Assembly: GCF_000210295.1 (NCBI RefSeq)
Contig: NC_026737.1
Coordinates: 434,001 to 498,000, forward strand
Direction of reading: 5' to 3'
DNA from: Trypanosoma brucei gambiense DAL972
Taxonomy: Eukaryota > Euglenozoa > Kinetoplastea > Trypanosomatida > Trypanosomatidae
Length of the DNA stretch: 64,000 nucleotides
The position numbers were made by a program, and so were the translations under genes. Positions within the stretch are counted from its first letter, which is position 1. Every line of letters starts with the position of its first letter. This document shows positions 10,801 to 20,100 of the stretch, piece by piece. The notes beneath the pieces were generated by a model, which was given only the letters and a program-made list of their open reading frames with translations, ran no database searches and was not told the DNA's origin.

Positions 10801-13800
10801 ATCGAGTTCATCTTCCATGGCAGCATTGGTACGTTGCAGAGCTTCATACTGTTCATTCACAGCTCGCAATGAATCAAGTTCATCCTCCATGGCAGCATTA
10901 GTACGTTGCAGAGCTTCATACTGTTCATTCACAGCTCGCAATGAATCAAGTTCATCCTCCATGGCAGCATTAGTACGTTGCAGAGTTTCATACTGTTCAT
11001 TCACAGCTCGCAATGAATCAAGTTCATCCTCCATGGCAGCATTAGTACGTTGCAGAGCTTCATACTGTTCATTCACAGCTCGCAATGAATCAAGTTCATC
11101 CTCCATGGCAGCATTGGTACGTTGCAGAGCTTCATACTGTTCATTCACAGCTCGTAATGAATCAAGTTCATCCTCCATGGCAGCATTGGTACGTTGCAGA
11201 GTTTCATACTGTTCATTCACAGCTCGCAATGAATCAAGTTCATCCTCCATGGCAGCATTAGTACGTTGCAGAGCTTCATACTGTTCATTCACAGCTCGTA
11301 GTGAATCAAGTTCATCCTCCATGGCAGCATTAGTACGTTGCAGAGTTTCATACTGTTCATTCACAGCTCGCAATGAATCAAGTTCTTCCTCCATGGCAGC
11401 ATTAGTACGTTGTAGAGCTTCATACTGTTCATTCACAGCTCGCAATGAATCAAGTTCATCCTCCATGGCAGCATTAGTACGTTGCAGAGCTTCATACTGT
11501 TCATTCACAGCTCGTAGTGAATCAAGTTCATCCTCCATGGCAGCATTAGTACGTTGCAGAGCTTCATACTGTTCATTCACAGCTCGTAGTGAATCAAGTT
11601 CATCCTCCATGGCAGCATTGGTACGTTGCAGAGCTTCATACTGTTCATTCGCAGCTCTCAGTGAATCAAGTTCTTCCTCCATGGCAGCATTGGTACGTTG
11701 CAGAGCTTCATACTGTTCATTCACAGCTCGTAGTGAATCAAGTTCATCCTCCATGGCAGCATTGGTACGTTGCAGAGCTTCATACTGTTCATTCGCAGCT
11801 CTCAGTGAATCAAGTTCATCCTCCATGGCAGCATTAGTACGTTGCAGAGTTTCATACTGTTCATTCAAAGCTCGCAATGAATCAAGTTCATCCTCCATGG
11901 CAGCATTAGTACGTTGCAGAGCTTCATACTGTTCATTCGCAGCTCTCAGTGAATCAACTTCATCCTCCATGGCAGCATTGGTACGTTGCAGAGCTTCATA
12001 CTGTTCATTCACAGCTCGCAATGAATCAAGTTCATCCTCCATGGCAGCATTAGTACGTTGCAGAGTTTCATACTGTTCATTCAAAGCTCTCAATGAATCA
12101 AGTTCATCCTCCATGGCAGCATTAGTACGTTGCAGAGCTTCATACTGTTCATTCACAGCTCGTAGTGAATCAAGTTCATCCTCCATGGCAGCATTAGTAC
12201 GTTGCAGAGCTTCATACTGTTCATTCGCAGCTCTCAGTGAATCAAGTTCATCCTCCATGGCAGCATTAGTACGTTGCAGAGCTTCATACTGTTCATTCGC
12301 AGCTCTCAGTGAATCAAGTTCATCCTCCATGGCAGCATTGGTACGTTGCAGAGCTTCATACTGTTCATTCGCAGCTCTCAGTGAATCAACTTCATCCTCC
12401 ATGGCAGCATTGGTACGTTGCAGAGCTTCATACTGTTCATTCAAAGCTCTCAGTGAATCAAGTTCTTCCTCCATGGCAGCATTAGTACGTTGCAGAGCTT
12501 CATACTGTTCATTCACAGCTCGTAGTGAATCAAGTTCATCCTCCATGGCAGCATTAGTACGTTGCAGAGCTTCATACTGTTCATTCGCAGCTCTCAGTGA
12601 ATCAAGTTCATCCTCCATGGCAGCATTGGTACGTTGCAGAGCTTCATACTGTTCATTCGCAGCTCGCAATGAATCAAGTTCATCTTCCATGGCAGCATTA
12701 GTACGTTGCAGAGTTTCATACTGTTCATTCAAAGCTCGCAATGAATCAAGTTCTTCCTCCATGGCAGCATTAGTACGTTGCAGAGCTTCATACTGTTCAT
12801 TCGCAGCTTTCAGTGAATCAAGTTCATCCTCCATGGCAGCATTAGTACGTTGCAGAGCTTCATACTGTTCATTCACAGCTCGCAATGAATCAAGTTCATC
12901 CTCCATGGCAGCATTAGTACGTTGCAGAGTTTCATACTGTTCATTCAAAGCTCGCAATGAATCAAGTTCTTCCTCCATGGCAGCATTAGTACGTTGCAGA
13001 GCTTCATACTGTTCATTCACAGCTCGCAATGAATCAAGTTCATCCTCCATGGCAGCATTGGTACGTTGCAGAGTTTCATACTGTTCATTCAAAGCTCGCA
13101 ATGAATCAAGTTCTTCCTCCATGGCAGCATTAGTACGTTGCAGAGCTTCATACTGTTCATTCGCAGCTCTCAGTGAATCAAGTTCATCCTCCATGGCAGC
13201 ATTGGTACGTTGCAGAGCTTCATACTGTTCATTCGCAGCTCGCAATGAATCAAGTTCATCTTCCATGGCAGCATTAGTACGTTGCAGAGTTTCATACTGT
13301 TCATTCAAAGCTCGCAATGAATCAAGTTCTTCCTCCATGGCAGCATTGGTACGTTGCAGAGCTTCATACTGTTCATTCGCAGCTCGCAATGAATCAAGTT
13401 CATCCTCCATGGCAGCATTAGTACGTTGCAGAGCTTCATACTGTTCATTCACAGCTCGCAATGAATCAAGTTCATCCTCCATGGCAGCATTAGTACGTCG
13501 CAGAGTTTCATACTGTTCATTCCAAGCTCGCAATGAATCAAGTTCTTCCTCCATGGCAGCATTGGTACGTTGCAGAGTTTCATACTGTTCATTCAAAGCT
13601 CGCAACGAATCAAGTTCTTCCTCCATGGCAGCATTAGTACGTTGCAGAGCTTCATACTGTTCATTCACAGCTCTCAGTGAATCAAGTTCATCCTCCATGG
13701 CAGCATTGGTACGTTGCAGAGTTTCATACTGTTCATTCAAAGCTCGCAATGCATCGAGTTCTTCCTCCATGGCAGCATTAATACGTTGCAGAGCTTCATA

Positions 13801-14181
13801 CTGTTCATTCAAAGCTCTCAATGAATAAAGTTCCCTCTTTTCCTCCACATTCTGCTGCGTATTTTCACGACTTTCTTTTAGATTGCTCATTTCATAAGGT
13901 AGGGTATTTTTCAGCCCTTCACTTTCCGCTTTGGACACTAGTAGTAAATTTTCCGAAAAATTATTTGTCTTATCTTTTACATCAATCCTAATTCGATGGC
14001 CCATTTCGTCAGAATTGGCCGATTGTAAAAAGTCATCTTCACCAAAAGGGGAAGTATATTCATCACTGATCTCCATCCTCTGTTGTACTGACAACTTGCA
14101 AGCTTTCTCAAGTTCACTACTAACAAACCTTAAAGCCTCTAACTCTTTTGAACCACCAAAGCGATCCTGGCAATTACCCAA
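7840..14181 (-). CDS. Giant repeat protein, internal piece with module B at its start
   Basis: Minus-strand open frame of about 2,113 codons. It begins inside module B (from NCQDRFGGSKELEALRF; the preceding part is in another frame because of an error at about 14175) and continues as about 83 units of the 24-residue repeat. It ends at the frame break near 7850. Many units between 12700 and 11400 are NEQYEALQ types, while 9700-8000 are mostly NEQYETLQ, so unit variants are clustered in blocks. The ATG at 14181 is fortuitous. This is an internal fragment of the giant gene. Confidence 0.8.
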   Translation of the reverse strand: MGNCQDRFGGSKELEALRFVSSELEKACKLSVQQRMEISDEYTSPFGEDDFLQSANSDEMGHRIRIDVKDKTNNFSENLLLVSKAESEGLKNTLPYEMSNLKESRENTQQNVEEKRELYSLRALNEQYEALQRINAAMEEELDALRALNEQYETLQRTNAAMEDELDSLRAVNEQYEALQRTNAAMEEELDSLRALNEQYETLQRTNAAMEEELDSLRAWNEQYETLRRTNAAMEDELDSLRAVNEQYEALQRTNAAMEDELDSLRAANEQYEALQRTNAAMEEELDSLRALNEQYETLQRTNAAMEDELDSLRAANEQYEALQRTNAAMEDELDSLRAANEQYEALQRTNAAMEEELDSLRALNEQYETLQRTNAAMEDELDSLRAVNEQYEALQRTNAAMEEELDSLRALNEQYETLQRTNAAMEDELDSLRAVNEQYEALQRTNAAMEDELDSLKAANEQYEALQRTNAAMEEELDSLRALNEQYETLQRTNAAMEDELDSLRAANEQYEALQRTNAAMEDELDSLRAANEQYEALQRTNAAMEDELDSLRAVNEQYEALQRTNAAMEEELDSLRALNEQYEALQRTNAAMEDEVDSLRAANEQYEALQRTNAAMEDELDSLRAANEQYEALQRTNAAMEDELDSLRAANEQYEALQRTNAAMEDELDSLRAVNEQYEALQRTNAAMEDELDSLRALNEQYETLQRTNAAMEDELDSLRAVNEQYEALQRTNAAMEDEVDSLRAANEQYEALQRTNAAMEDELDSLRALNEQYETLQRTNAAMEDELDSLRAANEQYEALQRTNAAMEDELDSLRAVNEQYEALQRTNAAMEEELDSLRAANEQYEALQRTNAAMEDELDSLRAVNEQYEALQRTNAAMEDELDSLRAVNEQYEALQRTNAAMEDELDSLRAVNEQYEALQRTNAAMEEELDSLRAVNEQYETLQRTNAAMEDELDSLRAVNEQYEALQRTNAAMEDELDSLRAVNEQYETLQRTNAAMEDELDSLRAVNEQYEALQRTNAAMEDELDSLRAVNEQYEALQRTNAAMEDELDSLRAVNEQYETLQRTNAAMEDELDSLRAVNEQYEALQRTNAAMEDELDSLRAVNEQYEALQRTNAAMEDELDSLRAANEQYETLQRTNAAMEEELDSLRALNEQYETLQRTNAAMEDELDSLRALNEQYETLQRTNAAMEEELDALRAVNEQYETLQRTNAAMEDELDSLRAVNEQYEALQRTNAAMEEELDSLRALNEQYETLQRTNAAMEDELDSLRALNEQYEALQRTNAAMEDELDSLRAVNEQYEALQRTNAAMEDELDSLRAVNEQYEALQRTNAAMEEELDSLRALNEQYETLQRTNAAMEDELDALRAVNEQYETLQRTNAAMEDELDSLRAVNEQYEALQRTNAAMEEELDSLRALNEQYETLQRTNAAMEDELDSLRAVNEQYEALQRTNAAMEDELDSLRAVNEQYEALQRTNAAMEEELDSLRAANEQYETLQRTNAAMEDELDSLRALNEQYEALQRTNAAMEDELDSLRALNEQYETLQRTNAAMEDELDSLRALNEQYETLQRTNAAMEDELDSLRAVNEQYETLQRTNAAMEDELDSLRAVNEQYETLQRTNAAMEDELDSLRAVNEQYETLQRTNAAMEDELDSLRALNEQYETLQRTNAAMEDELDSLRAVNEQYETLQRTNAAMEDELDSLRALNEQYETLQRTNAAMEEELDSLRALNEQYETLQRTNAAMEDELDSLRALNEQYETLQRTNAAMEDELDSLRAVNEQYETLQRTNAAMEDELDSLRAVNEQYEALQRTNAAMEDELDSLRAVNEQYETLQRTNAAMEDELDSLRAVNEQYETLQRTNAAMEDELDSLRAVNEQYETLQRTNAAMEEELDSLRAVNEQYEALQRTNAAMEDELDSLRALNEQYETLQRTNAAMEDELDSLRAVNEQYETLQRTNAAMEDELDSLRAVNEQYEALQRTNAAMEDELDSLRAVNEQYETLQRTNAAMEEELDSLRALNEQYETLQRTNAAMEDELDSLRAVNEQYETLQRTNAAMEEELDSLRALNEQYETLQRTNAAMEDELDSLRAVNEQYEALQRTNAAMEGGTWIL

Positions 14182-14209
14182 AATGGTCCTCTAAACCTAG
14201 TACAACCCC
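13826..14209 (-). other. Interspersed module B, copy 1
   Basis: A stretch of about 128 residues reading GCTRFRG, then NCQDRFGGSKELEALRF, SSELEKACKLS, then an acidic section (DEYTSPFGEDDF), ending in NVEEKRELYSLRAL, where the repeat resumes. This copy has base differences and a missing T near 14175 (caattacccaaaatgg against caatttacacaaaatg), which breaks the frame inside the module. Confidence 0.9.
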
Positions 14210-17093
14210 GTAATGAATCAAGTTCTTCCTCCATGGCAGCATTAGTACGTTGCAGAGCTTCATACTGTTCATTCGCAGCTTTCAGTGAATCAAGTTCTTC
14301 CTCCATGGCAGCATTAGTACGTTGTAGAGCTTCATACTGTTCATTCACAGCTCTCAGTGAATCAAGTTCTTCCTCCATGGCAGCATTGGTACGTTGCAGA
14401 GTTTCATACTGTTCATTCAAAGCCCGTAACAAATCAAGTTCTTCCTCCATGGCAGCATTAGTACGTTGTAGAGCTTCATACTGTTCATTCACAGCTCTCA
14501 GTGAATCAAGTTCATCCTCCATGGCAGCATTGGTACGTTGCAGAGTTTCATACTGTTCATTCAAAGCCCGTAACGAATCAAGTTCTTCCTCCATGGCAGC
14601 ATTGGTACGTTGCAGAGTTTCATACTGTTCATTCGCAGCTCTCAGTGAATCAAGTTCATCCTCCATGGCAGCATTGGTACGTTGCAGAGCTTCATACTGT
14701 TCATTCGCAGCTTTCAGTGAATCAAGTTCTTCCTCCATGGCAGCATTAGTACGTTGCAGAGCTTCATACTGTTCATTCGCAGCTTTCAGTGAATCAAGTT
14801 CTTCCTCCATGGCAGCATTAGTACGTTGTAGAGCTTCATACTGTTCATTCACAGCTCTCAGTGAATCAAGTTCATCCTCCATGGCAGCATTGGTACGTTG
14901 CAGAGTTTCATACTGTTCATTCAAAGCCCGTAACGAATCAAGTTCATCCTCCATGGCAGCATTAGTACGTTGCAGAGCTTCATACTGTTCATTCGCAGCT
15001 TTCAGTGAATCAAGTTCTTCCTCCATGGCAGCATTAGTACGTTGCAGAGCTTCATACTGTTCATTCGCAGCTTTCAGTGAATCAAGTTCTTCCTCCATGG
15101 CAGCATTGGTACGTTGCAGAGCTTCATACTGTTCATTCACAGCTCGCAATGAATCAAGTTCATCCTCCATGGCAGCATTAGTACGTTGCAGAGCTTCATA
15201 CTGTTCATTCACAGCTCGCAGTGAATCAAGTTCATCCTCCATGGCAGCATTAGTACGTTGCAGAGCTTCATACTGTTCATTCACAGCTCGCAGTGAATCA
15301 AGTTCATCCTCCATGGCAGCATTAGTACGTTGCAGAGCTTCATACTGTTCATTCGCAGCTCTCAGTGAATCAAGTTCATCCTCCATGGCAGCATTAGTAC
15401 GTTGCAGAGCTTCATACTGTTCATTCACAGCTCTCAGTGAATCAAGTTCATCCTCCATGGCAGCATTAGTACGTTGCAGAGCTTCATACTGTTCATTCGC
15501 AGCTCTCAGTGAATCAAGTTCTTCCTCCATGGCAGCATTAGTACGTTGCAGAGCTTCATACTGTTCATTCGCAGCTCTCAGTGAATCAAGTTCATCCTCC
15601 ATGGCAGCATTAGTACGTTGCAGAGCTTCATACTGTTCATTCGCAGCTCTCAGTGAATCAAGTTCATCCTCCATGGCAGCATTGGTACGTTGCAGAGCTT
15701 CATACTGTTCATTCGCAGCTCTCAGTGAATCAACTTCATCCTCCATGGCAGCATTGGTACGTTGCAGAGCTTCATACTGTTCATTCAAAGCTCTCAGTGA
15801 ATCAAGTTCTTCCTCCATGGCAGCATTGGTACGTTGCAGAGCTTCATACTGTTCATTCACAGCTCGTAGTGAATCAAGTTCATCCCCCATGGCAGCATTA
15901 GTACGTTGCAGAGCTTCATACTGTTCATTCGCAGCTCTCAGTGAATCAAGTTCATCCTCCATGGCAGCATTGGTACGTTGCAGAGCTTCATACTGTTCAT
16001 TCGCAGCTCGCAATGAATCAAGTTCATCTTCCATGGCAGCATTAGTACGTTGCAGAGTTTCATACTGTTCATTCACAGCTCGCAATGAATCAAGTTCATC
16101 CTCCATGGCAGCATTAGTACGTTGCAGAGCTTCATACTGTTCATTCACAGCTCGTAGTGAATCAAGTTCATCCTCCATGGCAGCATTAGTACGTTGCAGA
16201 GCTTCATACTGTTCATTCGCAGCTCTCAGTGAATCAAGTTCATCCTCCATGGCAGCATTGGTACGTTGCAGAGCTTCATACTGTTCATTCACAGCTCGCA
16301 ATGAATCAAGTTCATCCTCCATGGCAGCATTAGTACGTTGCAGAGCTTCATACTGTTCATTCACAGCTCGCAATGAATCAAGTTCTTCCTCCATGGCAGC
16401 ATTAGTACGTTGCAGAGTTTCATACTGTTCATTCAAAGCTCGTAATGAATCAAGTTCTTCCTCCATGGCAGCATTAGTACGTTGCAGAGCTTCATACTGT
16501 TCATTCACAGCTCTCAATGAATCAAGTTCATCCTCCATGGCAGCATTGGTACGTTGCAGAGTTTCATACTGTTCATTCAAAGCCCGTAACGAATCAAGTT
16601 CTTCCTCCATGGCAGCATTAGTACGTTGCAGAGCTTCATACTGTTCATTCACAGCTCTCAGTGAATCAAGTTCTTCCTCCATGGCAGCATTGGTACGTTG
16701 CAGAGCTTCATACTGTTCATTCAAAGCTCGCAATGAATAAAGTTCCCTCTTTTCCTCCACATTCTGCTGCGTATTTTCACGACTTTCTTTTAGATTGCTC
16801 ATTTCATAAGGTAGGGTATTTTTCAGCCCTTCACTTTCCGCTTTGGACACTAGTAGTAAATTTTCCGAAAAATTATTTGTCTTATCTTTTACATCAATCC
16901 TAATTCGATGGCCCATTTCGTCAGAATTGGCCGATTGTAAAAAGTCATCTTCACCAAAAGGGGAAGTATATTCATCACTGATCTCCATCCTCTGTTGTAC
17001 TGACAACTTGCAAGCTTTCTCAAGTTCACTACAACAAACCTTAAAGCCTCTAACTCTTTTGAACCACCAAAGCGATCCTGGCAATTTACACAA
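14139..17093 (-). CDS. Giant repeat protein, internal piece between two module B copies
   Basis: Minus-strand frame of about 984 codons. The first residues are out of frame until about 17030. It then reads the module B sequence from CSELEKACKLS, continues as about 35 repeat units and reaches the next module B at 14209, where it loses frame (about 14175). Both ends are therefore single-base errors inside module B. Repeat units here are mostly NEQYEALQ with A or V endings. It is a fragment of the giant gene. Confidence 0.8.
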   Translation of the reverse strand: MCKLPGSLWWFKRVRGFKVCCSELEKACKLSVQQRMEISDEYTSPFGEDDFLQSANSDEMGHRIRIDVKDKTNNFSENLLLVSKAESEGLKNTLPYEMSNLKESRENTQQNVEEKRELYSLRALNEQYEALQRTNAAMEEELDSLRAVNEQYEALQRTNAAMEEELDSLRALNEQYETLQRTNAAMEDELDSLRAVNEQYEALQRTNAAMEEELDSLRALNEQYETLQRTNAAMEEELDSLRAVNEQYEALQRTNAAMEDELDSLRAVNEQYEALQRTNAAMEDELDSLRAANEQYEALQRTNAAMEDELDSLRAVNEQYEALQRTNAAMEDELDSLRAVNEQYETLQRTNAAMEDELDSLRAANEQYEALQRTNAAMEDELDSLRAANEQYEALQRTNAAMGDELDSLRAVNEQYEALQRTNAAMEEELDSLRALNEQYEALQRTNAAMEDEVDSLRAANEQYEALQRTNAAMEDELDSLRAANEQYEALQRTNAAMEDELDSLRAANEQYEALQRTNAAMEEELDSLRAANEQYEALQRTNAAMEDELDSLRAVNEQYEALQRTNAAMEDELDSLRAANEQYEALQRTNAAMEDELDSLRAVNEQYEALQRTNAAMEDELDSLRAVNEQYEALQRTNAAMEDELDSLRAVNEQYEALQRTNAAMEEELDSLKAANEQYEALQRTNAAMEEELDSLKAANEQYEALQRTNAAMEDELDSLRALNEQYETLQRTNAAMEDELDSLRAVNEQYEALQRTNAAMEEELDSLKAANEQYEALQRTNAAMEEELDSLKAANEQYEALQRTNAAMEDELDSLRAANEQYETLQRTNAAMEEELDSLRALNEQYETLQRTNAAMEDELDSLRAVNEQYEALQRTNAAMEEELDLLRALNEQYETLQRTNAAMEEELDSLRAVNEQYEALQRTNAAMEEELDSLKAANEQYEALQRTNAAMEEELDSLRGCTRFRGPFWVIARIALVVQKS

Positions 17094-17120
17094 AATGTTC
17101 CTCTAAACCTAGTACAACCC
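16737..17120 (-). other. Interspersed module B, copy 2
   Basis: Same module as at 13826-14209. It reads GCTRFRGTFCVNC, then breaks frame at about 17030, where tcactacaacaaacc stands for tcactactaacaaacc (one T missing). It then continues normally to KRELYSLRAL. It is followed by ordinary repeat units. Confidence 0.9.
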
Positions 17121-20100
17121 CGTAATGAATCAAGTTCTTCCTCAATGGCAGCATTGGTACGTTGCAGAGTTTCATACTGTTCATTCAAAGCCCGTAACGA
17201 ATCAAGTTCTTCCTCCATGGCAGCATTAGTACGTTGTAGAGCTTCATACTGTTCATTCACAGCTCTCAGTGAATCAAGTTCATCCTCCATGGCAGCATTG
17301 GTACGTTGCAGAGTTTCATACTGTTCATTCAAAGCCCGTAACGAATCAAGTTCTTCCTCCATGGCAGCATTGGTACGTTGCAGAGTTTCATACTGTTCAT
17401 TCGCAGCTCTCAGTGAATCAAGTTCATCCTCCATGGCAGCATTAGTACGTTGCAGAGCTTCATACTGTTCATTCGCAGCTCGCAATGAATCAAGTTCTTC
17501 CTCCATGGCAGCATTAGTACGTTGCAGAGCTTCATACTGTTCATTCGCAGCTCTCAGTGAATCAAGTTCTTCCTCCATGGCAGCATTAGTACGTTGCAGA
17601 GCTTCATACTGTTCATTCACAGCTCTCAGTGAATCAAGTTCTTCCTCCATGGCAGCATTAGTACGTTGCAGAGCTTCATACTGTTCATTCACAGCTCGCA
17701 ATGAATCAAGTTCATCCTCCATGGCAGCATTGGTACGTTGCAGAGCTTCATACTGTTCATTCAAAGCTCTCAATGAATCAAGTTCATCCTCCATGGCAGC
17801 ATTGGTACGTTGCAGAGCTTCATACTGTTCATTCACAGCTCGCAATGAATCAAGTTCATCCTCCATGGCAGCATTAGTACGTTGCAGAGTTTCATACTGT
17901 TCATTCAAAGCTCTCAATGAATCAAGTTCATCCTCCATGGCAGCATTGGTACGTTGCAGAGCTTCATACTGTTCATTCACAGCTCGTAATGAATCAAGTT
18001 CTTCCTCCATGGCAGCATTGGTACGTTGCAGAGTTTCATACTGTTCATTCAAAGCTCTCAATGAATCAAGTTCATCCTCCATGGCAGCATTAGTACGTTG
18101 CAGAGCTTCATACTGTTCATTCTCAGCTCGCAATGAATCAAGTTCATCCTCCATGGCAGCATTAGTACGTTGCAGAGCTTCATACTGTTCATTCACAGCT
18201 CGCAATGAATCAAGTTCATCCTCCATGGCAGCATTAGTACGTTGCAGAGCTTCATACTGTTCATTCACAGCTCGCAATGAATCAAGTTCATCCTCCATGG
18301 CAGCATTAGTACGTTGCAGAGTTTCATACTGTTCATTCACAGCTCGCAATGAATCAAGTTCATCCTCCATGGCAGCATTAGTACGTTGCAGAGCTTCATA
18401 CTGTTCATTCACAGCTCGCAATGAATCAAGTTCATCCTCCATGGCAGCATTAGTACGTTGCAGAGTTTCATACTGTTCATTCACAGCTCGCAATGAATCA
18501 AGTTCATCCTCCATGGCAGCATTAGTACGTTGCAGAGTTTCATACTGTTCATTCACAGCTCGCAATGAATCAAGTTCTTCCTCCATGGCAGCATTGGTAC
18601 GTTGCAGAGTTTCATACTGTTCATTCACAGCTCGCAATGAATCAAGTTCTTCCTCCATGGCAGCATTAGTACGTTGCAGAGCTTCATACTGTTCATTCAC
18701 AGCTCGCAATGAATCAAGTTCATCCTCCATGGCAGCATTAGTACGTTGCAGAGCTTCATACTGTTCATTCACAGCTCGCAATGAATCAAGTTCATCCTCC
18801 ATGGCAGCATTAGTACGTTGCAGAGTTTCATACTGTTCATTCAAAGCTCGCAATGAATCAAGTTCATCCTCCATGGCAGCATTAGTACGTTGCAGAGCTT
18901 CATACTGTTCATTCGCAGCTCTCAGTGAATCAAGTTCATCCTCCATGGCAGCATTGGTACGTTGCAGAGCTTCATACTGTTCATTCACAGCTCGCAATGA
19001 ATCAAGTTCATCCTCCATGGCAGCATTAGTACGTTGCAGAGTTTCATACTGTTCATTCAAAGCTCTCAATGAATCAAGTTCATCCTCCATGGCAGCATTG
19101 GTACGTTGCAGAGTTTCATACTGTTCATTCAAAGCTCTCAATGAATCAAGTTCATCCTCCATGGCAGCATTGGTACGTTGAAGAGTTTCATACTGTTCAT
19201 TCAAAGCTCGCAATGAATCAAGTTCTTCCTCCATGGCAGCATTGGTACGTTGCAGAGTTTCATACTGTTCATTCACAGCTCGCAATGAATCAAGTTCATC
19301 CTCCATGGCAGCATTGGTACGTTGCAGAGCTTCATACTGTTCATTCACAGCTCGCAATGAATCAAGTTCATCCTCCATGGCAGCATTAGTACGTTGCAGA
19401 GCTTCATACTGTTCATTCACAGCTCGCAATGAATCAAGTTCATCCTCCATGGCAGCATTAGTACGTTGCAGAGTTTCATACTGTTCATTCAAAGCTCGCA
19501 ATGAATCAAGTTCATCCTCCATGGCAGCATTAGTACGTTGCAGAGTTTCATACTGTTCATTCACAGCTCGCAATGAATCAAGTTCATCCTCCATGGCAGC
19601 ATTGGTACGTTGCAGAGTTTCATACTGTTCATTCACAGCTCGCAATGAATCAAGTTCATCTTCCATGGCAGCATTAGTACGTTGCAGAGTTTCATACTGT
19701 TCGTTCAAAGCTCGCAATGAATCAAGTTCATCCTCCATGGCAGCATTGGTACGTTGCAGAGCTTCATACTGTTTATTCACAGCTCGCAATGAATCAAGTT
19801 CATCTTCCATGGCAGCATTAGTACGTTGCAGAGCTTCATACTGTTCATTCAAAGCTCGCAATGAATCGAGTTCTTCCTCCATGGCAGCATTGGTACGTTG
19901 CAGAGTTTCATACTGTTCATTCAAAGCTCGCAATGAATCAAGTTCATCCTCCATGGCAGCATTAGTACGTTGCAGAGCTTCATACTGTTCGTTCAAAGCT
20001 CGCAATGAATCGAGTTCTTCCTCCATGGCAGCATTGGTACGTTGCAGAGTTTCATACTGTTCATTCAAAGCTCGCAATGAATCAAGTTCATCCTCCATGG

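Noticed and set aside
14139..17093. Each broken frame as a separate gene
   Set aside because: The starts and ends of these frames coincide with single-base losses inside otherwise identical modules, and none has its own splice signal or unique start.
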